Shown: positions 54,300 to 63,559, counted from the stretch's first letter. The stretch: DNA of 64,000 nucleotides from Marinithermofilum abyssi (GCF_014641195.1 NZ_BMHQ01000013.1:32912-96911); one strand, 5' to 3'. Notes: generated by a model from the letters alone, not told the origin. Program-made: numbers and translations.

Positions 54300-54818
54300 T
54301 CACGGTAGATACCCCAGAAAGGCGAATTTGCGGTTGATTTCCGCCAGTTCCTCGATGGAAGTGCCGGTTAGATCGTACAACTTCTTCAAGGTAGAGCTCT
54401 CGGAACGGGTTTGTTGTACGACATTGGACGCCGGCTTCAACACCTTGGTGTTCTGGGTGTGCAATGTATTCAACTGGCCATGGACCAAGATCATGTTCTG
54501 ATTCAGACGGTCCAGTCCGCTGACGATTTTTTGCTCGCTTAGAATCACATTGGCCAGATGCAGGTTCATATTGGACAACATCTGATTGCTGCGGTGCAGT
54601 TTTCCGTTCATAGATTCCATGGTGTCAGCAGTTTCCCGGAGAGGTTCCAGTTGTTGGTTGGTGATGACGGTCAATTCATGTGCTTTTCGGATATTCTTAT
54701 GCACGCGAACCATGACCTCGTTGGTATCCTTTTGGGTGACGATCTGTTGGAAAGTCCCCCAGCCCGTCAAACCGAGTAAAGCTAAGTTGATCAGGATAAT
54801 AACCGCTCGCGCCGTCAT
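54300..54818 (-). CDS. Membrane-anchored coiled-coil protein 5 of the operon
   Basis: 172 residues from ATG 54818, six bases after GAGGAGGG. An N-terminal helix (AVIILINLALLGLTGWGTF) anchors a long helical domain of about 145 residues with heptad-like Leu/Met spacing (ITNQQLEPLRETADTMESMN, LDRLNQNMILVHGQLNTLHT), rich in Asn and Gln. The rest should face outside. A C-terminal segment (LYDLTGTSIEELAEINRKF) ends the protein. No family recognised. It overlaps the upstream frame's 3' end region. Confidence 0.72.
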   Translation of the reverse strand: MTARAVIILINLALLGLTGWGTFQQIVTQKDTNEVMVRVHKNIRKAHELTVITNQQLEPLRETADTMESMNGKLHRSNQMLSNMNLHLANVILSEQKIVSGLDRLNQNMILVHGQLNTLHTQNTKVLKPASNVVQQTRSESSTLKKLYDLTGTSIEELAEINRKFAFLGYLP

Positions 54819-54835
54819 CGCATTCCCTCCTCTCC

Positions 54836-55615
54836 CTAGGGCAGGATGGGGATCCAATCGGACAATCCGCCGGAATCGTTATCTTCACTGTTTTTATTCC
54901 GATCAGGGGGGAGCCCATCCAAAACATCATCCACTGGTTTCTTCACTTTGTCCACAGGATTTTGGTTATCGGAATTGGAATCCCGTGGAACAACCGGCAA
55001 GTCCACACCGAATTTGTCTTCTAGGTAACGGATTGCCAGCGGAATCCGGGAAACGAAGCGGAAGTTGCGAATGGATTTATCCAACTCGGCGAGCAGGACA
55101 TCCATGCGGTTGTTCAACTGGCCGGTGGTATTGTTCAACTGGCCGGTGTGATCCGCAACCTTGCCCATGTGATTGACGGTGGTGATCATCTGTCCGGTGA
55201 CCTCGTCGCCTGTGGAGGCGATTTGTTTCGACAGGTCGGCTGTCTTGCCCTCCCGGCTCAAAATTTGTTTCATGAGCTCCCGGGCCACGATGTTGCCGTT
55301 CAACTGTCCGTTCAGCTCTTTATTGATGGACTCGTTGGTTTCGATCTGCTGTTTCAACAGGGTGTTCTGGCGGTCCAAACCAGCCATGGCACTTTCCGCT
55401 TTGGACACTTCGGATTCCAGCTTTCGTGTATCATCCAGCATATCCCCCGTCTGATCCACCAGATCCGAAGTAAGCCCAAAGATGTTGTAATCTGCCAGGC
55501 TGGGAAGCACCACATCATCACTCCACTTGGCCAAGGTGGGAGTAGCCGCGATAAAAAAGGCTCCCACACCAACCACCAACGCTACTTTCCATTTGTTGAC
55601 ATCCAACCGCTTCAC
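54836..55615 (-). CDS. Membrane-anchored coiled-coil protein 4, with extended C-terminal tail
   Basis: 259 residues from GTG 55615, behind GAGGGG. The anchor (KVALVVGVGAFFIAATPTLA) could also be a signal peptide cut after TLA. A coiled coil follows (LESEVSKAESAMAGLDRQNT, KQQIETNESINKELNGQLNG), with HTGQLNNTTGQLNNRMDVL near residue 165. A different tail of about 75 residues (RDSNSDNQNPVDK..., Asp/Asn/Pro-rich, ending WIPILP) makes it the longest member. Function unknown. Confidence 0.75.
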   Translation of the reverse strand: MKRLDVNKWKVALVVGVGAFFIAATPTLAKWSDDVVLPSLADYNIFGLTSDLVDQTGDMLDDTRKLESEVSKAESAMAGLDRQNTLLKQQIETNESINKELNGQLNGNIVARELMKQILSREGKTADLSKQIASTGDEVTGQMITTVNHMGKVADHTGQLNNTTGQLNNRMDVLLAELDKSIRNFRFVSRIPLAIRYLEDKFGVDLPVVPRDSNSDNQNPVDKVKKPVDDVLDGLPPDRNKNSEDNDSGGLSDWIPILP

Positions 55616-55619
55616 CCCC

Positions 55620-56141
55620 TCACTTCTTTTGTGGCAGGATGCTTGTCTTGCGGTTCATTTCATTCAGATTGGCATTGATCTTTACTTGGATTGACTGCAT
55701 CGATTGCAATGTTTTCACCACTTGGGCATTGGAACCCTGGATGGATTGAAGCACCTTGGCACTGGACTGCAGGGAAGCTTGGATCCCCTTCAAGTCCTGA
55801 TAGGTTACACTGGTGTTTTTTCCGATGGCATCCACCCGTTGAGCGATCGACGCAACGACGGAATCCAGCTCTTTCAGTTCCCGATTCAACCCCGCCGTAT
55901 TGGTTTCAATGGCTTTTACTTTCGTATTCAACTCACGGGTTTTATCCCGAAGATCCCGGATCGTGGCCAGCTGTTTGTTCATCTGCTGGGATTTTTTAGC
56001 AGATGCCTGCAGTTGTTGCTCCAGATTCTCCGTTTTATCGGCGATATCTTTTTGCAAATAAAGCTGCAGCCACGTATTGCCGGCCACGGCGGACAACAAA
56101 AGGGTGATCAGCAGGGTGGTCACTTTGATGGATTTGATCAT
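55620..56141 (-). CDS. Membrane-anchored coiled-coil protein 3
   Basis: 173 residues from ATG 56141, whose ATGA overlaps the stop of the upstream gene, so the two are translationally coupled. The anchor is KVTTLLITLLLSAVAGNTWL. The outside domain is a continuous coiled coil (TENLEQQLQASAKKSQQMNK, ELNTKVKAIETNTAGLNREL). It ends in NEMNRKTSILPQKK. No catalytic motif. Function unknown. Confidence 0.75.
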   Translation of the reverse strand: MIKSIKVTTLLITLLLSAVAGNTWLQLYLQKDIADKTENLEQQLQASAKKSQQMNKQLATIRDLRDKTRELNTKVKAIETNTAGLNRELKELDSVVASIAQRVDAIGKNTSVTYQDLKGIQASLQSSAKVLQSIQGSNAQVVKTLQSMQSIQVKINANLNEMNRKTSILPQKK

Positions 56142-56653
56142 CGGCCCAGTTCCACCCCCGGTGTCTTGTTGTTCAAACTTTCCGTAGACTTCAGGAGCTC
56201 ATTCATGTGTTTCTGGTCTTCCTGGGCTGTTTTGGAGAGATTCTTCAGCATGTTGTCCAATTGGGTCATGTAGGGTGATAGTTCCTTCAATGATTGATTG
56301 AGTGTACTGATTTTATTCTTGGAATTGGATGAGTACCCGATCATGTCGTTGTTCAACCGGAGGGAGTCTGCGTTGAGATCCACCACTTGGGTTAACAGTG
56401 CCAACGTTTTGTTGGTACGGTCGATGGTTTGATCCAACCCTTTGTTAATGTTATCCACGGTGGAAACCATCTTATTGATCTCTTCATTTTTATGAATAAT
56501 AGCCGCCTGTACCTGGTTCAACTTTTGGATCGATACCAGGTTGTCTTCCAACCCTGCGTGGATTTTTTTCAGGTGCTGCGTCATCGTAATACCGTTGATC
56601 AGCACACCGCTCAGGAGAAGAATACCCAAGATGGAAAAAGCTTTTCGGATCAT
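56138..56653 (-). CDS. Membrane-anchored coiled-coil protein 2
   Basis: 171 residues from ATG 56653, five bases after GGAGGGG (GTG 56659 lies inside it). One anchor helix (FSILGILLLSGVLINGITM) precedes a coiled coil with many Asn/Lys/Leu (NEEINKMVSTVDNINKGLDQ, ISTLNQSLKELSPYMTQLDN). The domain lacks Cys. Same layout as its neighbours. Function unknown. Confidence 0.75.
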   Translation of the reverse strand: MIRKAFSILGILLLSGVLINGITMTQHLKKIHAGLEDNLVSIQKLNQVQAAIIHKNEEINKMVSTVDNINKGLDQTIDRTNKTLALLTQVVDLNADSLRLNNDMIGYSSNSKNKISTLNQSLKELSPYMTQLDNMLKNLSKTAQEDQKHMNELLKSTESLNNKTPGVELGR

Positions 56654-56665
56654 CTTCACCCCTCC

Positions 56666-57298
56666 TTACGGCATGGACTGATCCGCTTTTTTGCTTTTGG
56701 CTGCGGCTGCTTGCAACTTCTTCTCCAACTGAACATTCAGATTCACTACCTGTTGCATCTTCCGTTTGGTATCCAGGGTGATGGAGCGCAGTTGGTTGAC
56801 CTGATTCACCTGCGTATCGGCGGTGGCCGAAATCAAGTTCATCTTGGCATGCAGCAATTGACTCAAGTTGTTCAGGTCTGTACTCAGCCCCACCTGTTGC
56901 CCGGTAACCAATTGGATATCGCCCAGGGTCTGATTTTGCCCGCCCAATCCAGTATGAACCAGACCTAACTTTTGACTGATGTCCTTGTTCAGGAGGGCTT
57001 TGTTGTCGATGGATTCCAGGTTGACGAGGATGTCCTTGTTGGCGCTGCCCAGCTTGCTGTTGTTCTGGTTGATTTCAGCCAACATGCCATTCAAGTCCAC
57101 TTCGTGATGCAGCTTTTGTGCATCCATGGACTTGAGGTTTTCACTCAGTTCCTGAGATGCCAGGTCCTGGCTGATCTCCATGGAATCCACCTTGTCAGCC
57201 AAGCTTTCCTCAGACGGGGAGGGATCGCTGACGAGCGGCAGTGATACGGTGATGCCGAACGCCACGATTGTGGCTATAATAGCGATCAATTGGCGCAT
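56666..57298 (-). CDS. Membrane-anchored coiled-coil protein 1
   Basis: 210 residues from ATG 57298, behind a GGGGGTG stretch. A hydrophobic start (LIAIIATIVAFGITVSLPL) could be an anchor or signal peptide. The remaining 185 residues are coiled coil (MLAEINQNNSKLGSANKDIL, GDIQLVTGQQVGLSTDLNNL), ending in a Lys/Ala-rich stretch (KKLQAAAAKSKKADQSMP). First of the five, it follows the acyl-CoA synthetase gene by 39 bases. Function unknown. Confidence 0.75.
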   Translation of the reverse strand: MRQLIAIIATIVAFGITVSLPLVSDPSPSEESLADKVDSMEISQDLASQELSENLKSMDAQKLHHEVDLNGMLAEINQNNSKLGSANKDILVNLESIDNKALLNKDISQKLGLVHTGLGGQNQTLGDIQLVTGQQVGLSTDLNNLSQLLHAKMNLISATADTQVNQVNQLRSITLDTKRKMQQVVNLNVQLEKKLQAAAAKSKKADQSMP

Positions 57299-57337
57299 GA
57301 CACACACCCCCTTACAGTACGTCGGCATCCGTGGATG

Positions 57338-59365
57338 TTACCACAGATACTGAACGAGGATCCCGGCGATCACCCCAATGGCAATACCCGCTAACACTTT
57401 GGGGTTGAAAATGACTCTCGCGAAGATAATCGCTGAAGCGAGCGCGCTCACCCAGTTGAAAGAAGATGGATTCATGGTGGTTGCCCCCGGTTTCCTTGAT
57501 TCGGAAGAGGACGTCTGTCGGGCTGCGGCGACTTCCGCCGAGCCGGTGTATTCACCGGAGTCCGGCTCTTGGGATGCCGACGGTTCCTCTTCCAAGGCTT
57601 CTTCATACATCAACGCGATTTCACGCGCATAGTTTTCTTCTATTTTTTTCAAGCGGATTTTCAAAGTCGGAGTCAGTTCCCCTTTTTCAATGGAAAACTC
57701 CTCTTCTAAAAGCGTAAACTTTTTGGGTTGTTCAAAGGAAGCAAAATCCCTCAACAAACGGCTCATTTCATCGCGGATCAGATCATGCGCCAGTTTGGAG
57801 TGTGCCAACTCCCGGCGGGTTTTGGACGACCAACCGTTAGCTCTGGCATATTGGATCAATGAATCATAATCCGGCACAATCAGCGCGGAAACATACTTCC
57901 GTTTGTTGCCGATCAAGGCTGCTTGATGAATGAACCGGCTGGTGCATAGGGTGCTTTCGACGGGCTGGGGTGCGACGTTTTTTCCGGTGGATAGGACGAA
58001 GATGCTTTTCTTACGGTCCACGATGCGAATGTAACCCTCCTGGTCCATTTGTACGATGTCCCCGGTGTGCAGCCAACCGTTTACAATGGTTTTTGCTGTT
58101 TCTTCCGGTTGATTGTAGTAGCCGATCATGACACTAGGACTTTTGACAAGCAATTCCCCGTCATCGGCCAAGTCCACTTCGGTCAAAGGAAGCGGCCTTC
58201 CCACCGTTCCAGGTTTAATGCGCAGTAACGGATTGCAGGCGACAATGGGTGAACACTCTGTCATGCCGTATCCTTCCACTACCGGCATCCCGATCTGAGC
58301 GAAGAAGCGGCTGATCTTCGCATCCAACGCTGCCCCTCCGGATACCAGAAGCCGAAGGTTTCCTCCTGTTTTTTGACGGATCGCGGAAAACACCAGTTTA
58401 TCGGCCAAGAGAGACTGAAGTTGTACCCTGAAGGGAATCGGATAACCGTATCCCTGTTCGGTGTATCTGCACTTTTCCGCTCCAACCTTCAACGCCCAGA
58501 GAAAGATATGCTGCTTCAAACGGGAGCCGGAAGCTGCCTGCTCCATCACCCGGCTGTATATCTTTTCAAACAGCCGAGGGACGCTTGTAATCGCGGTGGG
58601 TTTTACCTCCAACAAATTGGCTGGCACCTGTTCCAGGCTTTCCGCATAAGCAATGGTTCCCCCAACATACATCGGCGCAAAATGGCCCGCTGTCCGCTCA
58701 AAGATATGGGACAAGGGAAGAAAAGACAGATTGGTATCCTCGTGATTGACGGGTACATAATGAAGGATCTGCTCAATGTTGGACAAGATATTGCCGTGGG
58801 AGAGCATGGCTCCCTTCGGGCGACCCGTAGTACCCGAGGTATGCACGATGGTTGCGAGATCATCCCGCTGGATGGACTCCCAACCCCAACGGTGTTTCTG
58901 TCCATTTCCCTTTTTCCCTTGCTGAACGAGTTCGTCAAAGGAGAGATAGCCTTCCGGCACATCTTCTCCATACATGGCGATGCGGGTTTTCACTCCCTCC
59001 GGCCACCGAACATTTTTGACTTTCGCGGCATTCTGCACAATGATGGCTTCTACATCGGCGTAGAACAGAATATCCGCCACTTGTTTCCCTGTCAGTGTCG
59101 GGTATACCGGAACGGAGACAGCGCCCAGACTCAGCACAGCAAAATCACTGATCAGCCACTTGGGACCGTTCTCGGCAAGAATGGCTACCTTTGAACCTCT
59201 GCCAATTCCCAGCCGGCTCAACCCATGTGCGAAGGATCGGATGTGATCCCACAATTCGCTGTAGGACATTCCGATATACGTTCCTTCTTTCCAGCGAATC
59301 GCTTCTTTGTTGGGAAAACGCATGACATTTTGATGTAGCATATCCACAAGGTTGAACGGTTTCAC
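57338..59365 (-). CDS. Long-chain acyl-CoA synthetase (AMP-forming) with C-terminal membrane anchor
   Basis: 675 residues from GTG 59365; ATG 59371 lies against the GAGGG site. The adenylating domain is complete: P-loop TIVHTSGTTGRPKGAMLS, GYGMTECSPIVACNP, LHTGDIVQMDQEGYIRIVDR and the C-terminal Lys region KKSIFVLSTGKN. It activates a fatty acid or similar acid to an acyl-AMP/CoA. Unlike plain FadD, the last 45 residues add two hydrophobic stretches (VSALASAIIFARVIF and GIAIGVIAGILVQYLW), which should fix it to the membrane. It heads the coiled-coil gene row, downstream of TetR. Confidence 0.9.
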   Translation of the reverse strand: MKPFNLVDMLHQNVMRFPNKEAIRWKEGTYIGMSYSELWDHIRSFAHGLSRLGIGRGSKVAILAENGPKWLISDFAVLSLGAVSVPVYPTLTGKQVADILFYADVEAIIVQNAAKVKNVRWPEGVKTRIAMYGEDVPEGYLSFDELVQQGKKGNGQKHRWGWESIQRDDLATIVHTSGTTGRPKGAMLSHGNILSNIEQILHYVPVNHEDTNLSFLPLSHIFERTAGHFAPMYVGGTIAYAESLEQVPANLLEVKPTAITSVPRLFEKIYSRVMEQAASGSRLKQHIFLWALKVGAEKCRYTEQGYGYPIPFRVQLQSLLADKLVFSAIRQKTGGNLRLLVSGGAALDAKISRFFAQIGMPVVEGYGMTECSPIVACNPLLRIKPGTVGRPLPLTEVDLADDGELLVKSPSVMIGYYNQPEETAKTIVNGWLHTGDIVQMDQEGYIRIVDRKKSIFVLSTGKNVAPQPVESTLCTSRFIHQAALIGNKRKYVSALIVPDYDSLIQYARANGWSSKTRRELAHSKLAHDLIRDEMSRLLRDFASFEQPKKFTLLEEEFSIEKGELTPTLKIRLKKIEENYAREIALMYEEALEEEPSASQEPDSGEYTGSAEVAAARQTSSSESRKPGATTMNPSSFNWVSALASAIIFARVIFNPKVLAGIAIGVIAGILVQYLW

Positions 59366-59412
59366 CTGCATCCCTCTTTTCTCATTCGGGTCCTAACCGC
59401 TTCGAATGTGTG

Positions 59413-60099
59413 TCAGTGTTCATTGGTGAGATTGGGATGCTTGGCTTTCTTGCTGTTTTCCTTGCGAAGACTGCGGCTCAGCATGGTTTCCAAGACTTCG
59501 GCCAAATGGTCCGGGTTTGGCGGCACTTCCACGATCAAAGATTGGATGATTACTTGCTGCACAGCTCCAACCATGGCATAAGATAACACCCAAGCGTCAC
59601 TATGTTGTATACGCTGGTCATTTCGCAGTGCCTGAGAAATTTCCCTGTGAAAAATCCTTGCGAAATATTGGTGCAGTTCTTGGCGAATCTTTTCCAGTGA
59701 GGGGGCGACCCCCACTGTATCCACCATCAGCAGCTTAGTGATTTCCCGATGGAGAAAACACGTCTCGATATAGGCGCGAATGGCATAAAAGGTTCGCTTG
59801 GAAGTCGGCGGATGCGCCTGTAGGGAATGTTCCACCTTTTCAATCAGTACATCGGTCAACAGGTGAAGGATACGAATAAGCACAGCTTCTTTGTTATCGT
59901 AGTACTTGTAAAAAGTACTCTTGGAAGCGCGCGCGATCGATACGATATCTTGAACAGTTGCATCGATATAGCCCTTCTTTGTAAACGCTTCCAAAGCGGC
60001 GGCGATCAACCGTTTTTCTTGATCGCAGACCGCCTGCGACGGCAAATTATCATTTAGACTTTTCAGATAAATTTCGTACCCTTGCGACGGTTGTAACAT
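59413..60099 (-). CDS. TetR/AcrR-family regulator of the coiled-coil operon
   Basis: 228 residues from ATG 60099. No clear ribosome-binding site was seen close to this ATG (AAAAGG lies next to it), so the start is uncertain. The N-terminal helix-turn-helix is canonical: AALEAFTKKGYIDATVQDIV and ARASKSTFYKYYDNKEAVL. The C-terminal ligand domain of about 150 residues is typical of fatty-acid-sensing TetRs beside acyl-CoA synthetase genes (FadR-like), by analogy. It is first in the operon and probably autoregulates. Confidence 0.88.
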   Translation of the reverse strand: MLQPSQGYEIYLKSLNDNLPSQAVCDQEKRLIAAALEAFTKKGYIDATVQDIVSIARASKSTFYKYYDNKEAVLIRILHLLTDVLIEKVEHSLQAHPPTSKRTFYAIRAYIETCFLHREITKLLMVDTVGVAPSLEKIRQELHQYFARIFHREISQALRNDQRIQHSDAWVLSYAMVGAVQQVIIQSLIVEVPPNPDHLAEVLETMLSRSLRKENSKKAKHPNLTNEH

Positions 60100-60139
60100 C
60101 CTTTTCCATTGAACCCCCCTTTCGGTACAAGTACGCTGA

Positions 60140-60158
60140 TGTACTGACATTATATATT
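60140..60158 (-). promoter_or_regulatory. Promoter region of the TetR operon
   Basis: A TATAAT is readable on the minus strand near 60155-60150 with no strong -35. The stretch between it and the coding region holds GTAC three times (GTACATCAGCGTACTTGTAC), a possible operator for the TetR protein. Confidence 0.35.
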
Positions 60159-60206
60159 TGTTTGACAGGAAACAGAATACGCTACCAAAAAAATATAACG
60201 AAAGTC

Positions 60207-60252
60207 CTAGGAAAAAACCGACTCAAAGAGATGAGTCGGTTTTTTCCTAGGA
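60207..60252. terminator. Bidirectional terminator of ygzB and flanking operon
   Basis: CCTAGGAAAAAACCGACTC pairs with GAGTCGGTTTTTTCCTAGG, extending to a long perfect palindrome around AAAGAGAT. It ends the ygzB transcript. Confidence 0.88.
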
Positions 60253-60582
60253 GTCCTTATTGCTGGATGCTTGTTCGGGATCCAGGGTCAGCGTTGCTTT
60301 GCAGTGCATACACTGATCGGTTTTCCCGAGAATTTTGGTTACTTTCTCACATTGAGGGCAGTTTACCTTTACGGCTTGAGTCGAGAGTACCCCTACCCAA
60401 AAATAAATGATGACGCTGGAAAAGGTGACCAGCATTCCCAGCAGAAAAAAGACCATGACACCGGATTGGCCGATCCACTTCATATACATAAGGCCGGTAC
60501 CGAGAAACATGATTCCAAAGCCGAAAAAGATCAGCAGCAAGGCCAATGTCCGCGCTTTATTAATCTTGCTGGCGAATAACAA
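60247..60582 (-). CDS. ygzB: YgzB-like membrane protein (UPF0295)
   Basis: 111 residues from TTG 60582, eight bases after GGAGGA; the longer frame upstream has none. Two membrane helices (LALLLIFFGFGIMFLGTGL and VMVFFLLGMLVTFSSVIIYF) are followed by a zinc-ribbon-like C-terminus: CPQCEKVTKILGKTDQCMHC. B. subtilis YgzB has about the same length and lies between perR and ygxA. Function unknown. Confidence 0.88.
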   Translation of the reverse strand: MLFASKINKARTLALLLIFFGFGIMFLGTGLMYMKWIGQSGVMVFFLLGMLVTFSSVIIYFWVGVLSTQAVKVNCPQCEKVTKILGKTDQCMHCKATLTLDPEQASSNKDS

Positions 60583-60764
60583 AGGTAATTTCCTCCATTC
60601 ATTCAAGGCCGGGTCCGTTGTTTTCCTTAGTATAACATGCTTTTTTCGATGAAGAAATGAATGGAAAAGGCAGAGAAACAACTGCGGCAGGAATCAGATT
60701 AACCTCGTCGAAACAGTTGTGTAGGATCCATGAGCGGTGAATGTCAGTGCTGGGGGAAAACAGG

Positions 60765-61640
60765 ATGGAGAATCAGGTAGTCCCATATTTACGAGAACGG
60801 ATGAAGCGGCTGCCACAAGCGGTAGGGGCAGTACTGGTGAAAAAGAGACGAGGAGCGGATAGTGCTCCGTTTTTTTCAGTGGATATTATGTTGATCGTGT
60901 TTTTGGATGGCGAACAAACAGCAGAGGGGTCATCTTTCTATCTGTTGGATACCGTACGTGTGGAAGAGTGCAGGCTTCATATGAACGAATCTCCTGCTTG
61001 GGTGTATTCCAACAAGAGAAACCACCTGATTTCCCGGTTGTTGGAAGGGGAAATTTTGTACGATCCATACGGGCGCATTCGAGATTTGTTTCAGTTGCTT
61101 CACCGCCTTCCTTCCTCCATGCGGGACAAAATGATGTGTTCGGAATTTTCTTCGTTGTTGCGGTTTGTGGCAGAAGGAAGGGCAGAACTGCAACAGGAAC
61201 AATTGCTTGATGCTTACGTGGCGTTACAGCAGGGATTGCAGCACTGGGCTAGATTGGCGGCTGTGGAATGGGGACTGTTTCCCCGACCGAAGATATGGCA
61301 TCAAATTCAGGCGGTTGCTCCGGAAGTGGTAAAGCTGTACAAAGAGCTGGTGGAAGGAAGAGATTCGTTGAAACAGCGCATGCAGTTGGTGCTGTTGGCC
61401 GCGGAGTATTCCATCTTAACCAAATTGGACCGGTATTGCGCCTATTTATTGAAGTTAATTGGCGACGGTCACGGGAAATGTTCCCTTCAACAACTTACCG
61501 CGCGCCTGCAAAGGGAGCAGTTGGAGTTGGATGTTCCCCTGTTGATACAAGAGTTGGTCAAGCGTTCTTTGGTTGAGGAAGTCGTTTGTTGTACAGGGGG
61601 AGTGCAGGAATGCCAGTACCGTTTGGTTGCTAAACAATAA
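60765..61640 (+). CDS. ygxA: YgxA-like nucleotidyltransferase-like protein
   Basis: 291 residues from ATG 60765 (ATG 60741 lacks a ribosome-binding site; GGGGG lies nine bases before). The B. subtilis orthologue, of similar length, lies between ygzB and an rRNA operon, as here. Sequences such as SSFYLLDTVRVEECRLHMNE, RLLEGEILYDPYGRIRD and LDAYVALQQGLQHWARLAAV are helical with an acidic patch. The active-site signature is not clear enough to assign a substrate. It is transcribed opposite to ygzB. Confidence 0.8.
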   Translation: MENQVVPYLRERMKRLPQAVGAVLVKKRRGADSAPFFSVDIMLIVFLDGEQTAEGSSFYLLDTVRVEECRLHMNESPAWVYSNKRNHLISRLLEGEILYDPYGRIRDLFQLLHRLPSSMRDKMMCSEFSSLLRFVAEGRAELQQEQLLDAYVALQQGLQHWARLAAVEWGLFPRPKIWHQIQAVAPEVVKLYKELVEGRDSLKQRMQLVLLAAEYSILTKLDRYCAYLLKLIGDGHGKCSLQQLTARLQREQLELDVPLLIQELVKRSLVEEVVCCTGGVQECQYRLVAKQ

Positions 61641-61650
61641 ACGGGGAAAA

Positions 61651-61674
61651 GGTCGGGTCGGTCCCGGCCCGACA
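61651..61674 (+). terminator. Hairpin after ygxA
   Basis: GTCGGGTCGG / CCGGCCCGAC stem; only ATTGCTT follows, a poor U-run, so termination may be weak. Confidence 0.5.
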
Positions 61675-61819
61675 TTGCTTGAGATTGCTTATAAAGACCA
61701 TCTTCCGTGACTTTGAACGAGGGACTCAGTGACGAAAGGACGAGGGACCGAGGTAAAAAGGAATATAGAACGACCAGGAGCAAGCGCTAAGACGTGAAGT
61801 ATGCCTTTGTACCTGCCGA

Positions 61820-62773
61820 TTATCGATGGGGGACTTCTTCATATACCTGGATGTACTCCAACAGCTCGTGCAAGATTTGAAGCAAAGCGGCGCGCACTTC
61901 AAATTCTTTTCGCGTTCTGGGCAGGGGGAGCTCTTCACAGGTTTGGACAAGGTTCTTTAACTCCCGTTTCAAGGCAGGGGCATGAGCAGCGGGATTATAC
62001 AACAATTGTTCGGAAGCTTTTTCCATGATTGCGGCCAGCATTTGTCCCTGGACGACCACACAATCGACGCGTGACACCAAGGCCACCATGTATTTCAAGT
62101 GGTTAAATTGCTTTTCTTTTATTTCAAAATAACGCAGTGTCAACACATCGTCGGGGGTAATGTAGTTCTCTTCATGAAACAGGGCGAGATTCCGCCCCTG
62201 TTGAATTAAGGAGTGAATCTGCAAAATTTCCGCTCCGTCCCATATATAGTCCTCGTCTTTCAAGCAACGGGCCATTTGCCGCAGCATGGACGATGATTTC
62301 TCCTCGATGCTTTTCCGTACGATGTATAATTCATCCAAACGCTTTGGCATATAACTCCAATTGATGGCTAAAGCCACCAACATGCCGCTGAGGATGAGTA
62401 AGGATTCATTCAGCAGCAGTTGAACCGAGAGATCACCGGCAGTATATAAATGAACGCAGATTACCGCGCTTAACACGATCCCCCGTGCAGTCCCCGTTCT
62501 TACCAACACAGGAATGAGAATCAGCAACATGATTCCGATGACGTAGACATGATAGCCGAGCAGCCAGAGCAAGACACTGCCGATTACCAAGGTAATCACG
62601 GTCGTAGCAGTCAGCTTTAAAAACGTATCCAACGATTCGCGGCGGGTTGTCTGAATCATCAGTACGGCTACAATGCCGGCAAAGGTGTACATATCCAATT
62701 GAAGAAGCTGCGCCAGGTAAATAGCAGCGATAACTGCAAGCACCGTCTTGGCTGTACGAAATCCGATTTTCAT
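61820..62773 (-). CDS. Aromatic acid exporter-like protein (DUF939 / FUSC family, YqjA-like)
   Basis: 317 residues from ATG 62773, seven bases after GGAGGA. Four to six membrane helices in the first 150 residues (RTAKTVLAVIAAIYLAQLL, ITLVIGSVLLWLLGYHVYVI) precede a long cytoplasmic helical domain of about 170 residues (DUF939 C-terminal, with EIKEKQFNHLKYMVALVSRV). The family resembles half of an AaeB/FUSC transporter; function in Bacillales is uncertain. It stands alone next to the rRNA operon. Confidence 0.85.
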   Translation of the reverse strand: MKIGFRTAKTVLAVIAAIYLAQLLQLDMYTFAGIVAVLMIQTTRRESLDTFLKLTATTVITLVIGSVLLWLLGYHVYVIGIMLLILIPVLVRTGTARGIVLSAVICVHLYTAGDLSVQLLLNESLLILSGMLVALAINWSYMPKRLDELYIVRKSIEEKSSSMLRQMARCLKDEDYIWDGAEILQIHSLIQQGRNLALFHEENYITPDDVLTLRYFEIKEKQFNHLKYMVALVSRVDCVVVQGQMLAAIMEKASEQLLYNPAAHAPALKRELKNLVQTCEELPLPRTRKEFEVRAALLQILHELLEYIQVYEEVPHR

Positions 62774-63393
62774 GAGTCCTCCATCCAACCTCGCTTCACA
62801 GCGGTACCATAAGTCCTTCTTAAAAAGAATACCCAAGGCTGCCGTCAAAGTCTATCTTTCGACAGAAAGGGACCAGAAACGAAACCGAATCCTTTTTCAT
62901 CTGTATATCAAATACAGCTTTTATTATCCATTGCTTGAGATAACTGGGTGAGGAAGATATATCCATATTGCCGGCGTAGCTATGTTGGTGTTGTTGACGC
63001 GTATTCGCCCAAATGATGGTAGACCAGGAGAAAGTGACTGCTAAGACGGTGATGGAAATAATCGAAGGCAGTCATGAAGAAGATGAAGGGATATAAATGG
63101 AGCTTAAAAGGGAGAGCAGGAAATCCTAATGCCCGAAGGGAAACAACCTGCTCGCAACATCTTTGACACAAAATTCATTATGTAGATGACCATCATACCT
63201 ACGCAGATATAAATAAGTATATGGATATGAAGTTGCGGAAACCCAACAAAATCGGATGGCGTATGAGAAAAAACGAGTGACCCACAGTGATCTGCAAGAG
63301 TTTCTCCGGGATGCATGAAGTGAAGCCTGGCGTTTCTTACGATTTGTTTCGGAAGCAACAAAAACACGTGCAAAACCGTTGTAAAAAGCATAG
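62774..63393. other. Gene-free stretch before the rRNA operon
   Basis: No supported gene. A stretch near 63175-63280 reads as YVDDHHTYADINKYMDMKLR on the plus strand, then is broken; it could be the relic of a small gene, but I know no match. The last part holds a terminator. Confidence 0.35.
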
Positions 63394-63437
63394 CGAAAAA
63401 CCCCTGGTACAGTTTCGTTGCTGGGGGTTTTCCTTTT
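63394..63437 (+). terminator. Terminator upstream of the rRNA promoter
   Basis: AAAAACCCC pairs with GGGGGTTTT around an 18-base loop and is followed by CCTTTT. Confidence 0.7.
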
Positions 63438-63483
63438 GAATCGACTGGATGTAAAATCCATATATTTTTTTGCAGAAAAAGTG

Positions 63484-63512
63484 TTGACTCGTCCATTTTA
63501 CGGTGGTATAGT
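63484..63512 (+). promoter_or_regulatory. rRNA operon promoter
   Basis: TTGACT (63484) and TATAGT (63507) with a 17-base spacer, a near-consensus sigma-A promoter about 130 bases before the 16S 5' end. Confidence 0.85.
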
Positions 63513-63559
63513 ATTACTTGTCGCCGCGAGAGAGCGGAAGACACTGAAAGGAAGCGAAC

